From an uncultured Nitrososphaera sp. (GTDB lineage: Archaea; Thermoproteota; Nitrososphaeria; Nitrososphaerales; Nitrososphaeraceae), in the NCBI RefSeq assembly GCF_946478925.1, contig NZ_CAMLDP010000073.1, positions 1-8,936 of the forward strand: DNA of 8,936 nucleotides. Direction: 5' to 3'. Within the stretch, counting starts at the first letter, position 1, and each line of letters begins with the position of its first letter. Positions 1-5,243 of the stretch are shown here, piece by piece. Below the pieces are notes generated by a model, which ran no database searches, was not told where the DNA came from, and saw only the letters and a list, made by a program, of their open reading frames with translations. Made by a program: the position numbers and the translations under genes.

Positions 1-914
1 CAGAGCTTGACAAACAACTTCCTACCACCGATGTATTGATTACTACCCCGTTTTGGCCAGCTTATGTTACCAAGGAAAGAATTTCAAATGCTCCCAAACT
101 CAAGTTAGCAATAACTGCAGGAGTTGGCTCTGATCATGTTGATTTGGAGGCGGCAGCTGCACACAACATTACTGTGGCCGAGATTACCGGTAGCAACGTA
201 GTCAGCGTGGCAGAGCAGGTGGCAATGCATATTTTAGCACTTGTGCGCAATTACATTCCTGCTTACAAACAGGTTCCCGAAGGAAAGTGGGATATTGCAG
301 AAATTGCGGCAAAAGCGCACGATTTGGAAGACAAGGTTGTGGGAATATTTGGAATGGGAAGGATTGGGCAGCGCGTGTGTGAAAGATTGAAGGCATTTGA
401 TGTCAAGATGATATACTATGACTATCACCACTTGAGTACCGTAGAAGAGCATGTACTTGGAACGCGTTATGTCATTTTGGATCAACTTGTCGAACAGTCC
501 GACATCATCACTATCAATTCTCCTTTGACACCTCAGACAGACGGATTGTTTAACAGAGATCTTCTTTTCCGTATGAAAAAAGGTGCATATCTTGTCAATT
601 GTGCCCGGGGCAAGATAGTGGATACAAATTCTCTCGTGGAAGCACTAGAAAAGGGCCATTTGGCAGGCTATGCAGGCGACGTTTGGTATCCCGAACCAGC
701 TCCTAAGGACCATCCATGGCGGCATATGCCAAATCAAGCAATGGTCCCACATTATTCCGGTACCACACTGGAAGCACAAAAAAGGTATGCAGATGGAACA
801 AAGGATTGCCTTGTCAGGTTCTTTGATGGGCACCCTATTGAAAGAGATTATCTTATTGTAGACCAGGGAAAGGTAGTGAGTCCTAGCTATAGTTACGCGT
901 TTAAAACAAAGTGA
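1..914 (+). CDS. NAD-dependent formate dehydrogenase-like protein, 5' end outside the window
   Basis: The D-2-hydroxyacid dehydrogenase superfamily member closest to NAD-dependent formate dehydrogenase, which oxidises formate to CO2 with NAD+ in the cytoplasm. The frame is open to base 1 (ELDKQLPTTDVL precedes a TTG at 36), so the gene begins upstream; about 303 codons are visible against roughly 400 in bacterial enzymes. Counting residues from the TTG at 36: PFWPAY at 5-10 and ITAGVGSDHVDL at 26-37 are formate-site hallmarks; Asn54 in TGSNVVSVAE; Rossmann motif GMGRIG at 106-111; Asp129 at the end of the second strand favours NAD; Arg191 in NCARGK; His239 in PHYSGTT. These match catalytic Asn146, Arg284 and His332 of the Pseudomonas enzyme. 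The residue equivalent to Gln313 is Glu220, as in ordinary hydroxyacid dehydrogenases. Family assignment is strong; formate as the substrate is likely but unproven because of that change. Confidence 0.88.
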   Translation, partial: ELDKQLPTTDVLITTPFWPAYVTKERISNAPKLKLAITAGVGSDHVDLEAAAAHNITVAEITGSNVVSVAEQVAMHILALVRNYIPAYKQVPEGKWDIAEIAAKAHDLEDKVVGIFGMGRIGQRVCERLKAFDVKMIYYDYHHLSTVEEHVLGTRYVILDQLVEQSDIITINSPLTPQTDGLFNRDLLFRMKKGAYLVNCARGKIVDTNSLVEALEKGHLAGYAGDVWYPEPAPKDHPWRHMPNQAMVPHYSGTTLEAQKRYADGTKDCLVRFFDGHPIERDYLIVDQGKVVSPSYSYAFKTK

Positions 915-945
915 GTGAATGTTGCGGTTTAAACACTCGCTTTGT
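906..945. repeat. Inverted repeat across the formate dehydrogenase stop codon
   Basis: ACAAAGTGAGTG (906-917) pairs with CACTCGCTTTGT (934-945) over 12 bp with one G-U pair, leaving a 16-base loop. The left arm contains the TGA stop at 912-914. It could stabilise or process the mRNA 3' end or assist termination; function is inferred. Archaeal termination normally relies on T-runs, and none strong follows. Confidence 0.5.
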
Positions 946-1032
946 CCTATGTTGTAGTCTATTGTACAAATGGTGTAATTCCCAGCAAGCTTGTGTAGCC
1001 TAGTTTATACTGTACAGATTCAAAAGATAAAG

Positions 1033-1055
1033 CGGGTCCGGTGGATTTGAACACT
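1033..1055 (-). pseudogene. Fragment resembling a tRNA 3' end (T-arm and acceptor 3' strand)
   Basis: Read on the minus strand this gives a T-loop TTCAAAT followed by CCAC, CGGACCC and G, the layout of a tRNA T-arm and acceptor 3' strand. It nearly matches the 3' end of the tRNA-Lys at 3317-3412, including the shared TAAAGC just beyond the end. The T-stem 3' strand is one base short, and I find no partner GGGTCCG acceptor strand on the minus strand nearby. No convincing D-arm or anticodon arm is visible. A decayed or partly duplicated tRNA end, such as an old integration scar, is the simplest reading; one half of a split tRNA is a remote alternative. Confidence 0.4.
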
Positions 1056-1123
1056 GCATATACAAGGGTTCAGCTTCCGAGTCATTAACTAATTCTCTCG
1101 TCTGCACGTGTTGTCTAGAAATG

Positions 1124-1153
1124 CTGCATTCCCAAACCTAGTTTGGGATGTAG
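1124..1153. repeat. Strong hairpin
   Basis: CTGCAT (1124-1129) and CCCAAAC (1131-1137) pair with GTTTGGG (1141-1147) and ATGTAG (1148-1153). This makes 13 pairs (one G-U), one bulged T at 1130 and a 3-base loop CTA. It lies between convergent genes, downstream of both stop codons. It may be a 3'-end structure of either mRNA or a small RNA element; nothing in the sequence decides between these. Confidence 0.6.
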
Positions 1154-1179
1154 AAAGAGATATGCAAGTCCTCGAAGAT

Positions 1180-1187
1180 AAAAAAAA
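1180..1187 (-). terminator. Oligo-T terminator of aIF2-alpha
   Basis: Eight consecutive T residues on the minus strand, about 40 bases past the aIF2-alpha stop codon. Archaeal RNA polymerase terminates at such T-runs. A second, weaker T-run at 1205-1210 lies nearer the stop. Confidence 0.6.
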
Positions 1188-1225
1188 GTAATCGCGCAAC
1201 GGATATTTTTTGAGTTATCGATTCA

Positions 1226-2053
1226 TCATCTCGTATTTTCTGCCTTCTTCTTTGATTCCTCTCGCGTAAAACCAAAGGTGCCGTTTTGCTTTTTCATTGC
1301 ATCTTCTATTCTTTCAATGGCATGAGTCAGTGCCCTTTCTGCTAGCTTGAAATTCTCTGCCTTTATTGTAATCCTGTATTTTGGCGCGCCGATGTACACT
1401 ATGCTAATTTCGGTGCTACTGCTGCCGCTCTTGCTTTTTTCAGCATCCGACAACACATTTTTTATTATCTCGACCCCGTTGGGCTTTTTGGATGAAATCT
1501 CCAAGATTCCTCTTACCTCTACGAGCGGGAGCTGTATCTTTTTGCTTTCTCCTTCTATAGCCTCAAGTACCTGAGCATCAAACCCAAGATTCTTGATAGA
1601 ATCTATCCCCTTTATCGCAACTGTTTCAAAAAGAGAATAAACGTCATCATATTTCTGAAGAGCAATATCCGTGATCTGCTGTAGCTGGGCATCATTGAGA
1701 TTTGCCTTGGCCTTGACAGTATCCATAAAGCCAGAGGCTTTCTCACTTTTCTTTATTTCGATAAGTTTCGCTTTTCTCTCTTCTCCAGTAACTTGCTTTA
1801 GGGATGTGTCAACTTCTGCCCTCGCCTTGTTGACCCTAATTACTTTTAGAACGGCCTTTTGCTTCGGCCGTACATACCGCTGGATATTGCGCACCCACCC
1901 GGTCGCGATCTCTCTAACGCCGAGAAAACCGGTAAGCCCGCCATATTCATCTAGGCTTACATACGCACCGTGGCCTGAAACGTCCCTGACGGTAGCAATT
2001 ACAATATCTCCTTCCTCTGGAAGATGCCGTTTGAAGTCGGAATTTGTAGACAA
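1226..2053 (-). CDS. eif2a: Translation initiation factor aIF2, alpha subunit
   Basis: Alpha subunit of the heterotrimeric archaeal initiation factor 2, which delivers initiator Met-tRNA to the small ribosomal subunit. The 275 residues fit the family length. Residues 12-85 form the S1-type OB-fold ([49 protein letters not shown]); about 90-175 is the helical middle domain; about 176-265 is the alpha-beta domain that contacts aIF2-gamma, ending in a Lys-rich tail. The start is TTG: there is no in-frame ATG before the upstream in-frame TGA at 2072-2074, and a TATA-like box sits 27-33 bases ahead, as expected for a leaderless mRNA. The gene often travels with ribosomal proteins L44e and S27e and with Nop10, none of which is adjacent here. 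Function is very well supported. Confidence 0.97.
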   Translation of the reverse strand: MSTNSDFKRHLPEEGDIVIATVRDVSGHGAYVSLDEYGGLTGFLGVREIATGWVRNIQRYVRPKQKAVLKVIRVNKARAEVDTSLKQVTGEERKAKLIEIKKSEKASGFMDTVKAKANLNDAQLQQITDIALQKYDDVYSLFETVAIKGIDSIKNLGFDAQVLEAIEGESKKIQLPLVEVRGILEISSKKPNGVEIIKNVLSDAEKSKSGSSSTEISIVYIGAPKYRITIKAENFKLAERALTHAIERIEDAMKKQNGTFGFTREESKKKAENTR

Positions 2054-2079
2054 TATAAGAAGGGGTCGGCGTCATGATA

Positions 2080-2086
2080 CTTTAAG
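2080..2086 (-). promoter_or_regulatory. TATA-like box for aIF2-alpha
   Basis: CTTAAAG on the minus strand lies 27-33 bases upstream of the TTG start at 2053, the spacing of a leaderless archaeal promoter. It supports the non-ATG start and places transcription initiation at or within a few bases of that codon. Confidence 0.55.
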
Positions 2087-2294
2087 CGTTCGCAATGCTT
2101 CTTTGCAGTAAACAACGAGCGCTCAGAGGCGCCAGCATAAGCAAATCCTAGCTCCTTGAAGCATAGATGGACAGCTGTCCTCTCGGCAGTCATATATCAT
2201 GGTGACAGGGCGACTCGGATTCCCTAATGATATTACGAGACTCTTTGCTAGAAGCAGAGTAGCGTGTAATAACTAATTGTAAATTGACAAGACG

Positions 2295-2307
2295 GTTATA
2301 GATTATA
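2295..2307 (+). promoter_or_regulatory. TATA-like box for the small unknown gene
   Basis: TTATAGATTATAA lies 37-49 bases ahead of the ATG at 2344. With initiation about 25 bases downstream of the box, a leader of roughly 10-15 bases would result. Confidence 0.4.
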
Positions 2308-2343
2308 AGTGGCCGCCCCAATCATTGCTTTCGGTCCTTTTTT

Positions 2344-2712
2344 ATGCAAAATAGTTTTCCAATGAAAGAATGGCACGCCGCACACATGGAAAAGATGGTC
2401 GTAAAATACGTGAAAGGCTTGTCTGAAACTGCTTCGGCATTTGAAAAAAGAAATCACAAAAAGTACGGCACCCTGACACATGTCTGCAAGCAGATCGAGT
2501 ACGACATCAAGCACGGTGTTACCCATGAACAGGTTATCTCTTTGTTTCATAAAGTGCGCCATGATTCGTCATTTTCTCTCCTTAGAGAAGATGCAGGTGC
2601 GATGGCAAGGCTAGATGAAGTGGAAATTCACTTTACTACCGCCAAGGTAGACGCATCATCAGCGCCCTGGATTAGCAATGGTAGTAGCAGCAGTAGCAGA
2701 AGGACGACATAA
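2344..2712 (+). CDS. Small hypothetical protein
   Basis: A 122-residue protein I do not recognise. Residues 8-80 are Lys/His-rich and probably helical (EKMVVKYVKG, FEKRNHKKYG, CKQIEYDIKHG, EQVISLFHKVRH), followed by an acidic/aliphatic segment at 88-97 and a Ser-rich, basic tail at 113-122 encoded by AGT/AGC repeats. It has no signal peptide, membrane segment or Cys pair, so it is probably cytoplasmic; the basic charge would suit nucleic-acid binding, which is only a guess. The ATG at 2344 sits downstream of a TATA-like box; Met7 (2362) is an alternative start. The gene stands alone, divergent from aIF2-alpha and convergent with the next gene. That it is a real gene is likely from its promoter, its place in an otherwise empty interval and its plausible amino-acid make-up. 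Confidence 0.6.
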   Translation: MQNSFPMKEWHAAHMEKMVVKYVKGLSETASAFEKRNHKKYGTLTHVCKQIEYDIKHGVTHEQVISLFHKVRHDSSFSLLREDAGAMARLDEVEIHFTTAKVDASSAPWISNGSSSSSRRTT

Positions 2713-2719
2713 CGTTGGA

Positions 2720-2738
2720 TTTTTCCAGTGCGGTTTTT
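2720..2738 (+). terminator. T-rich terminator of the small unknown gene
   Basis: Two TTTTT runs (2720-2724 and 2734-2738) begin 7 bases after the stop codon on the coding strand, typical of archaeal termination. Confidence 0.45.
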
Positions 2739-2760
2739 CTATAACGACAGATTGCGATGT

Positions 2761-2789
2761 AAAAAAAGTCGACACCAAGAAGAAAAATC
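2761..2789 (-). terminator. T-rich terminator of the winged-helix-like gene
   Basis: On the minus strand, GATTTTTCTTCTT and then a run of seven T (2767-2761) lie 60-90 bases past the stop codon at 2850. This fits a pair of T-run terminators for the leftward gene. Confidence 0.4.
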
Positions 2790-2849
2790 AGTAAATTAAA
2801 TGACCTCTGTTCAAGCAAGCGAGAGTTCGATTGGTAGATCCACGGTTCC

Positions 2850-3182
2850 CTAGGCGAGCTCTGGAAAACGCTTGGCGACTCGGGCTATGCCCTGTCTGGT
2901 GATGGACACTTCATTAAAACCCGCATGAGGCCTAAGCAACCCTTGGTCTATCATCCAGCGCGTGATCCTGTAGAGATTGCGCCGGTAACTGTCACCTGCA
3001 TTTATCCGCAGATATTTCTCTAATTCCTTTTCGTTGCCCCAATACTTTTTCAATTGTATATACTCGACGACTTTGGTCATAAGCACAGTTCTTCCTATTA
3101 CTCCGCCTTTCATCTCGTATATGCCGCGCATCAGCCACGGCAACAGGATCTCGTTATCATCATGATCCCAAGTGTCTGACAT
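2850..3182 (-). CDS. Small winged-helix-like protein, possible DNA-binding regulator
   Basis: A 110-residue protein without a signal peptide or membrane segment. Residues 11-60 form helices (EILLPWLMRGIYEMKGG, TVLMTKVVEYIQLKKYWG). Residues 65-80 (SYRRNLYRITRWMIDQ) look like a recognition helix leading into GLLRPHAGFNEVSITRQG (81-98), a strand-turn-strand wing, and a last helix ARVAKRF. This order fits winged-helix proteins, but no specific family is recognised. The ATG at 3182 is preferred over the in-frame TTG at 3203, because a TATA-like box at 3212-3219 is 30-37 bases from the ATG but only about 9 from the TTG, which would leave the TTG outside the transcript. It is a monocistronic gene between tRNA-Lys and convergent T-rich terminators. 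DNA binding is inferred from predicted fold only. Confidence 0.65.
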   Translation of the reverse strand: MSDTWDHDDNEILLPWLMRGIYEMKGGVIGRTVLMTKVVEYIQLKKYWGNEKELEKYLRINAGDSYRRNLYRITRWMIDQGLLRPHAGFNEVSITRQGIARVAKRFPELA

Positions 3183-3211
3183 AGTGTGTACTGGGATATA
3201 CAATCAGTCGC

Positions 3212-3219
3212 ATATATTT
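3212..3219 (-). promoter_or_regulatory. TATA-like box for the winged-helix-like gene
   Basis: AAATATAT on the minus strand, 30-37 bases ahead of the ATG at 3182, gives a leaderless or near-leaderless transcript and settles the start codon choice. Confidence 0.5.
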
Positions 3220-3316
3220 TAGGTAGAATGATACATTTGGAGATGGTACAGGCATTTGATATTGAAGCCAAGCAAAATTTGGATATGCCGGGGTCTAGCC
3301 GAGTTAGTGAGTAAAG

Positions 3317-3412
3317 CGGGTTCGGTGGGATTCGGACCCACGACATTTTAACCCAGTGAAATACACTGATTGGTTAAGAGCCAAACGCTCTACCTGGCTG
3401 AGCTACGAACCC
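3317..3412 (-). tRNA. tRNA-Lys (anticodon CTT) with a 22-nt intron
   Basis: Read on the minus strand: acceptor GGGTTCG pairs perfectly with CGAACCC; T8 and A9 follow; the D-arm is GCTC-AGCCAGGTA-GAGC; the anticodon loop is CTCTTAA with anticodon CTT at 3378-3376; the T-arm is GTGGG-TCCGAAT-CCCAC; the discriminator is G. CCA is not encoded. The gene spans 96 bases, 22 more than a normal tRNA. Removing 3348-3369 restores a perfect anticodon stem TTTGG/CCAAA, so the intron lies in the 3' strand of the anticodon stem (about 42/43) rather than at the usual 37/38. Precursor pairing AACC/GGTT, a 3-base bulge AAT and the hairpin CAGTG-TATTT-CACTG resemble a relaxed bulge-helix-bulge, the substrate of the archaeal splicing endonuclease. 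T55 of the T-loop is replaced by C. Confidence 0.93.
3348..3369 (-). other. Noncanonical tRNA intron
   Basis: This 22-nt segment interrupts tRNA-Lys(CTT). Cutting after the second base of bulge AAT and after the second A of AAA gives these ends and leaves CCAAA to pair with TTTGG. Shifting both cuts by one or two bases gives the same mature RNA, so the sequence alone does not fix the exact cut. Confidence 0.75.
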
Positions 3413-3435
3413 GCGAAATCAATCGTGTAAAATGC

Positions 3436-3447
3436 GTTATTTAAACG
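3436..3447 (-). promoter_or_regulatory. TATA-like box for tRNA-Lys
   Basis: GTTTAAATAACG on the minus strand lies 24-35 bases ahead of the tRNA 5' end, the usual place for an archaeal tRNA promoter. Confidence 0.55.
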
Positions 3448-3478
3448 TAAAAGAAGAAGAAAAGAGAGAGAAAAGAAG
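3448..3478 (-). terminator. Pyrimidine-rich terminator after the SRPBCC gene
   Basis: Immediately past the TAA stop, the minus strand is an almost uninterrupted C/T tract with several T-runs (CTTCTTTTCTCTCTCTTTTC, then TTCTTCTTTTAC). This is a typical archaeal terminator and separates the gene from tRNA-Lys. Confidence 0.6.
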
Positions 3479-4072
3479 TTAGGCCGTCTTGGCCAGCGTT
3501 TCCTGCCTGTCCTTGATGATCTTGACGATCGCCTCAGAGACAGAGCAGTTCAGTTCCATCTTTTCCTTGATGATATGCCTGTAGGCGTCAAGGGTGATGT
3601 AGACCGGGATGGAGCCTGTGCCTTCCAGAAGAGCCTTTACGCGGAGCAGGCCGTTTTCCATGCCACGCTCGGCAATCTTGCTCAGCTTGACCTTGTCGAG
3701 GAATCCGCCCAGCGGGCCCATCGGCATGTCATAGTCGACTTCAAGCGTGACTTTTGCCTTGCGCTCGCCCAGCTCGTCAAAGTTGACTGCAATCTGCCAC
3801 CTCTTGAACGGGCCCTCTATCATCTTGGCAACAATCTTTTTCAGCGGGATGTACTCGATGGTTTCGCAGTCCCATTCGAGCCTCTTGCCGTCAAAATCTC
3901 CGTTGATCCTGAAAATCGTCCCTACGCCAAAGCCGTTCTTTACCTCAACTGGCACGACGTTCAGACCCATGTTCTCGGGGAACTGGTCTGCCATGTGCTC
4001 CGGCCTCGCAAAATAAGTGAATACCTCGTTGACTGGAGCGTTGATTTCCATGCTCTTCTTTATAACAGTCAT
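3479..4072 (-). CDS. SRPBCC-fold protein with C-terminal ribbon-helix-helix-like segment
   Basis: Residues 1-150 have the pattern of the START/Bet v1-like (SRPBCC, polyketide cyclase/COQ10-like) fold, a helix-grip domain that binds hydrophobic ligands: first strand IKKSMEINAPVNEVFTYFARPEHMADQFP, central strands FDGKRLEWDCETIEYIPLKK and KAKVTLEVDYDMPMGP, and a long last helix around 122-150. Residues 154-194 are an addition: strand SIPVYIT, helix LDAYRHIIKEKMEL, turn, helix SVSEAIVKIIKDRQETL, the layout of a CopG/Arc ribbon-helix-helix. At 197 residues it is longer than a typical single-domain member by about this segment. The ATG at 4072 has a TATA-like box 25-34 bases ahead. It is cytoplasmic and monocistronic. 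The ligand is unknown; DNA binding or dimerisation by the tail is inference. Confidence 0.8.
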   Translation of the reverse strand: MTVIKKSMEINAPVNEVFTYFARPEHMADQFPENMGLNVVPVEVKNGFGVGTIFRINGDFDGKRLEWDCETIEYIPLKKIVAKMIEGPFKRWQIAVNFDELGERKAKVTLEVDYDMPMGPLGGFLDKVKLSKIAERGMENGLLRVKALLEGTGSIPVYITLDAYRHIIKEKMELNCSVSEAIVKIIKDRQETLAKTA

Positions 4073-4096
4073 TAGGGAAAGAACTCTGGCATTCTG

Positions 4097-4106
4097 AATT
4101 TAAAGG
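4097..4106 (-). promoter_or_regulatory. TATA-like box for the SRPBCC gene
   Basis: CCTTTAAATT on the minus strand sits 25-34 bases ahead of the ATG at 4072, consistent with a leaderless mRNA. Confidence 0.6.
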
Positions 4107-4170
4107 TTTTGGGCTTCATAGAATGCATCGGCAGTGGCCGGAAAACCCGCGGCTTGCATAAAAGAACCAA

Positions 4171-4200
4171 TGGAAAAAGAGAGGGGCTTCCACTGGAAGC
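4171..4200 (-). terminator. Hairpin plus T-run terminator after the alcohol dehydrogenase
   Basis: On the minus strand GCTTCC-AGT-GGAAGC (4200-4186) forms a 6-bp hairpin with a 3-base loop, followed by CCCTCTCTTTTTCC. It lies about 65 bases past the alcohol dehydrogenase stop and looks like an intrinsic terminator ahead of the SRPBCC promoter. Confidence 0.5.
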
Positions 4201-4263
4201 ACACGCCCTTCTCCCCTGCCTTGGTTGCACATCTGGAAAAGGAAAGAGTGTTTCCGCAGGAGC

Positions 4264-5214
4264 CTAGGCCAGCGGGTTCTTGTTCACTATCTCGTCGAGG
4301 CACTTGACGACGTCCTGCTTTGTGACAGGAATCGGGTTGTTGTCAAGGTGGCCCTTGTCGGGCATGATGACGTCGGCCGCAGCATCCAGCGGCTGCTTTA
4401 ATTTCAGCGGCTCGAACTTGAATTTCTGGGCTATCTCCTTGAAGCGCTTGTAGTACGGCGAGTTGTTGAACTTGTGCGCAACCGTGGTGCATGAGGAGAG
4501 CGCATAGCCGTGCGGCACGCCCTCATTTGAGAACACGTAGGAAAGCGCGTGGCCAAGAGTCGTCGACGAGTTGCCAAAGCCGATGCCAGAGAGCATGGCA
4601 CCGTATGGAAGCATGTGTTGCTTGTCGTTCATTATCGCGTCATAGAGTATATCAAACGCTTCCCTGCAAAAGAACTGCGTGAACGGGTTTCCGGCCTTGC
4701 TGTCATAGCCTTCAGACGCCTGGGCCGCCGCGTCGCACGCAGAGTTGCGCAGTATGTTGAAAGGCGTGCCGGGCAGGAAATACGGGTCGACTATTGCGGC
4801 ATCTGCAAGGAACGCCTCGTCCTGCAAGAGCTTTTTCTTGTGGTCAAAGCTTATCACCGCGTACGTAGTCATCTCTGCGCCAGTGCCAAAAGTAGTCGGT
4901 ATCAATATCTTTGGCACGCCCGTCAGTTTCGACAGGTACTTGCAGACATCCATAGAGCTTCCGCCGCCAAGGCCGATGTAGGCGCCAATCTCCTTGCCCT
5001 CGTACTGCTTTTTTATGGCCTCTATCGCCTCGATGGACGGGTCGGGCGTGACCTTGTCATACACCTCGTAGTTCTTTATCCCCATGTAATCGAGCCACTT
5101 GTTGTAAATGTCGGGTGTAGTTGTGGTTATCACAAGGGAATTCTTGGGATACTGGAATTCTTTTGCAGCGTTCTCGCCAAAGGCTATTTTCCTCGGCATC
5201 ATTACTTTCCACAT
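4264..5214 (-). CDS. Iron-type alcohol dehydrogenase, probable malonic/succinic semialdehyde reductase
   Basis: A group III (iron-activated) alcohol dehydrogenase, NAD(P)H-dependent and cytoplasmic. The N-terminal Rossmann-like half carries GLGGGSSMDVCKYLS (81-95), the nucleotide motif, and PTTFGTGAEMTTYAVI (106-121). The C-terminal helical half carries the metal site: Asp161 in ACDAAAQASEGY, His222 in LGHALSY and His235 in VPHG. The family's second ligand, usually His in DxxxH, is Gln165 here. At 316 residues it is shorter than the usual roughly 380, mainly at the C-terminus. In Nitrosopumilus maritimus an enzyme of this family reduces malonic and succinic semialdehyde in the 3-hydroxypropionate/4-hydroxybutyrate cycle, so this role is likely but rests on lineage and family. 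The ATG at 5214 is 29 bases from the stop of the membrane-protein gene, with AT-rich AACATAAAA at 5245-5253 as a possible promoter; read-through from upstream is also possible. Confidence 0.85.
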   Translation of the reverse strand: MWKVMMPRKIAFGENAAKEFQYPKNSLVITTTTPDIYNKWLDYMGIKNYEVYDKVTPDPSIEAIEAIKKQYEGKEIGAYIGLGGGSSMDVCKYLSKLTGVPKILIPTTFGTGAEMTTYAVISFDHKKKLLQDEAFLADAAIVDPYFLPGTPFNILRNSACDAAAQASEGYDSKAGNPFTQFFCREAFDILYDAIMNDKQHMLPYGAMLSGIGFGNSSTTLGHALSYVFSNEGVPHGYALSSCTTVAHKFNNSPYYKRFKEIAQKFKFEPLKLKQPLDAAADVIMPDKGHLDNNPIPVTKQDVVKCLDEIVNKNPLA

Positions 5215-5243
5215 AGCGTATCTATGTTCCAGCCGTAGGGGTT

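Larger units (their letters stand above)
915..1225. other. Gene-free stretch between formate dehydrogenase and aIF2-alpha
   Basis: I see no credible protein gene in these 311 bases. They hold the right arm of the inverted repeat at 906-945, a fragment resembling a tRNA 3' end at 1033-1055, a strong hairpin at 1124-1153, and the oligo-T terminator of the leftward aIF2-alpha gene at 1180-1187. The two flanking genes converge here, so no promoter for either is expected. Confidence 0.6.
2054..2343. other. Divergent intergenic region between aIF2-alpha and the small + strand gene
   Basis: These 290 bases hold outward promoters for both flanking genes and a perfect 12-base palindrome, GGACAGCTGTCC, at 2169-2180. 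A minus-strand reading frame starting with ATG at 2193 runs into the aIF2-alpha coding region, but it overlaps that gene's promoter and resembles nothing I know, so I do not call it a gene. Confidence 0.5.

Noticed and set aside
1033..1160. A complete tRNA gene with several introns
   Set aside because: No 5' acceptor strand complementary to CGGACCC, no D-arm and no sound anticodon arm could be found upstream on the minus strand.
1999..2193. A 64-codon minus-strand reading frame starting with ATG at 2193
   Set aside because: It overlaps the aIF2-alpha coding region by 55 bases and spans that gene's promoter box. Its own upstream region lacks a box at leaderless spacing, and the protein matches no family I know.
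3183..3203. TTG start adding 7 residues to the winged-helix-like protein
   Set aside because: It lies only about 9 bases from the TATA-like box and would precede the transcription start.
3575..4075. A 166-codon + strand frame opposite the SRPBCC gene
   Set aside because: Antisense shadow; the minus-strand gene has a proper promoter, terminator and domain pattern.
4549..5238. Long + strand frame opposite the alcohol dehydrogenase (229 codons)
   Set aside because: The antisense strand encodes a clear family protein. This frame is Arg/Val-rich shadow coding caused by high GC.
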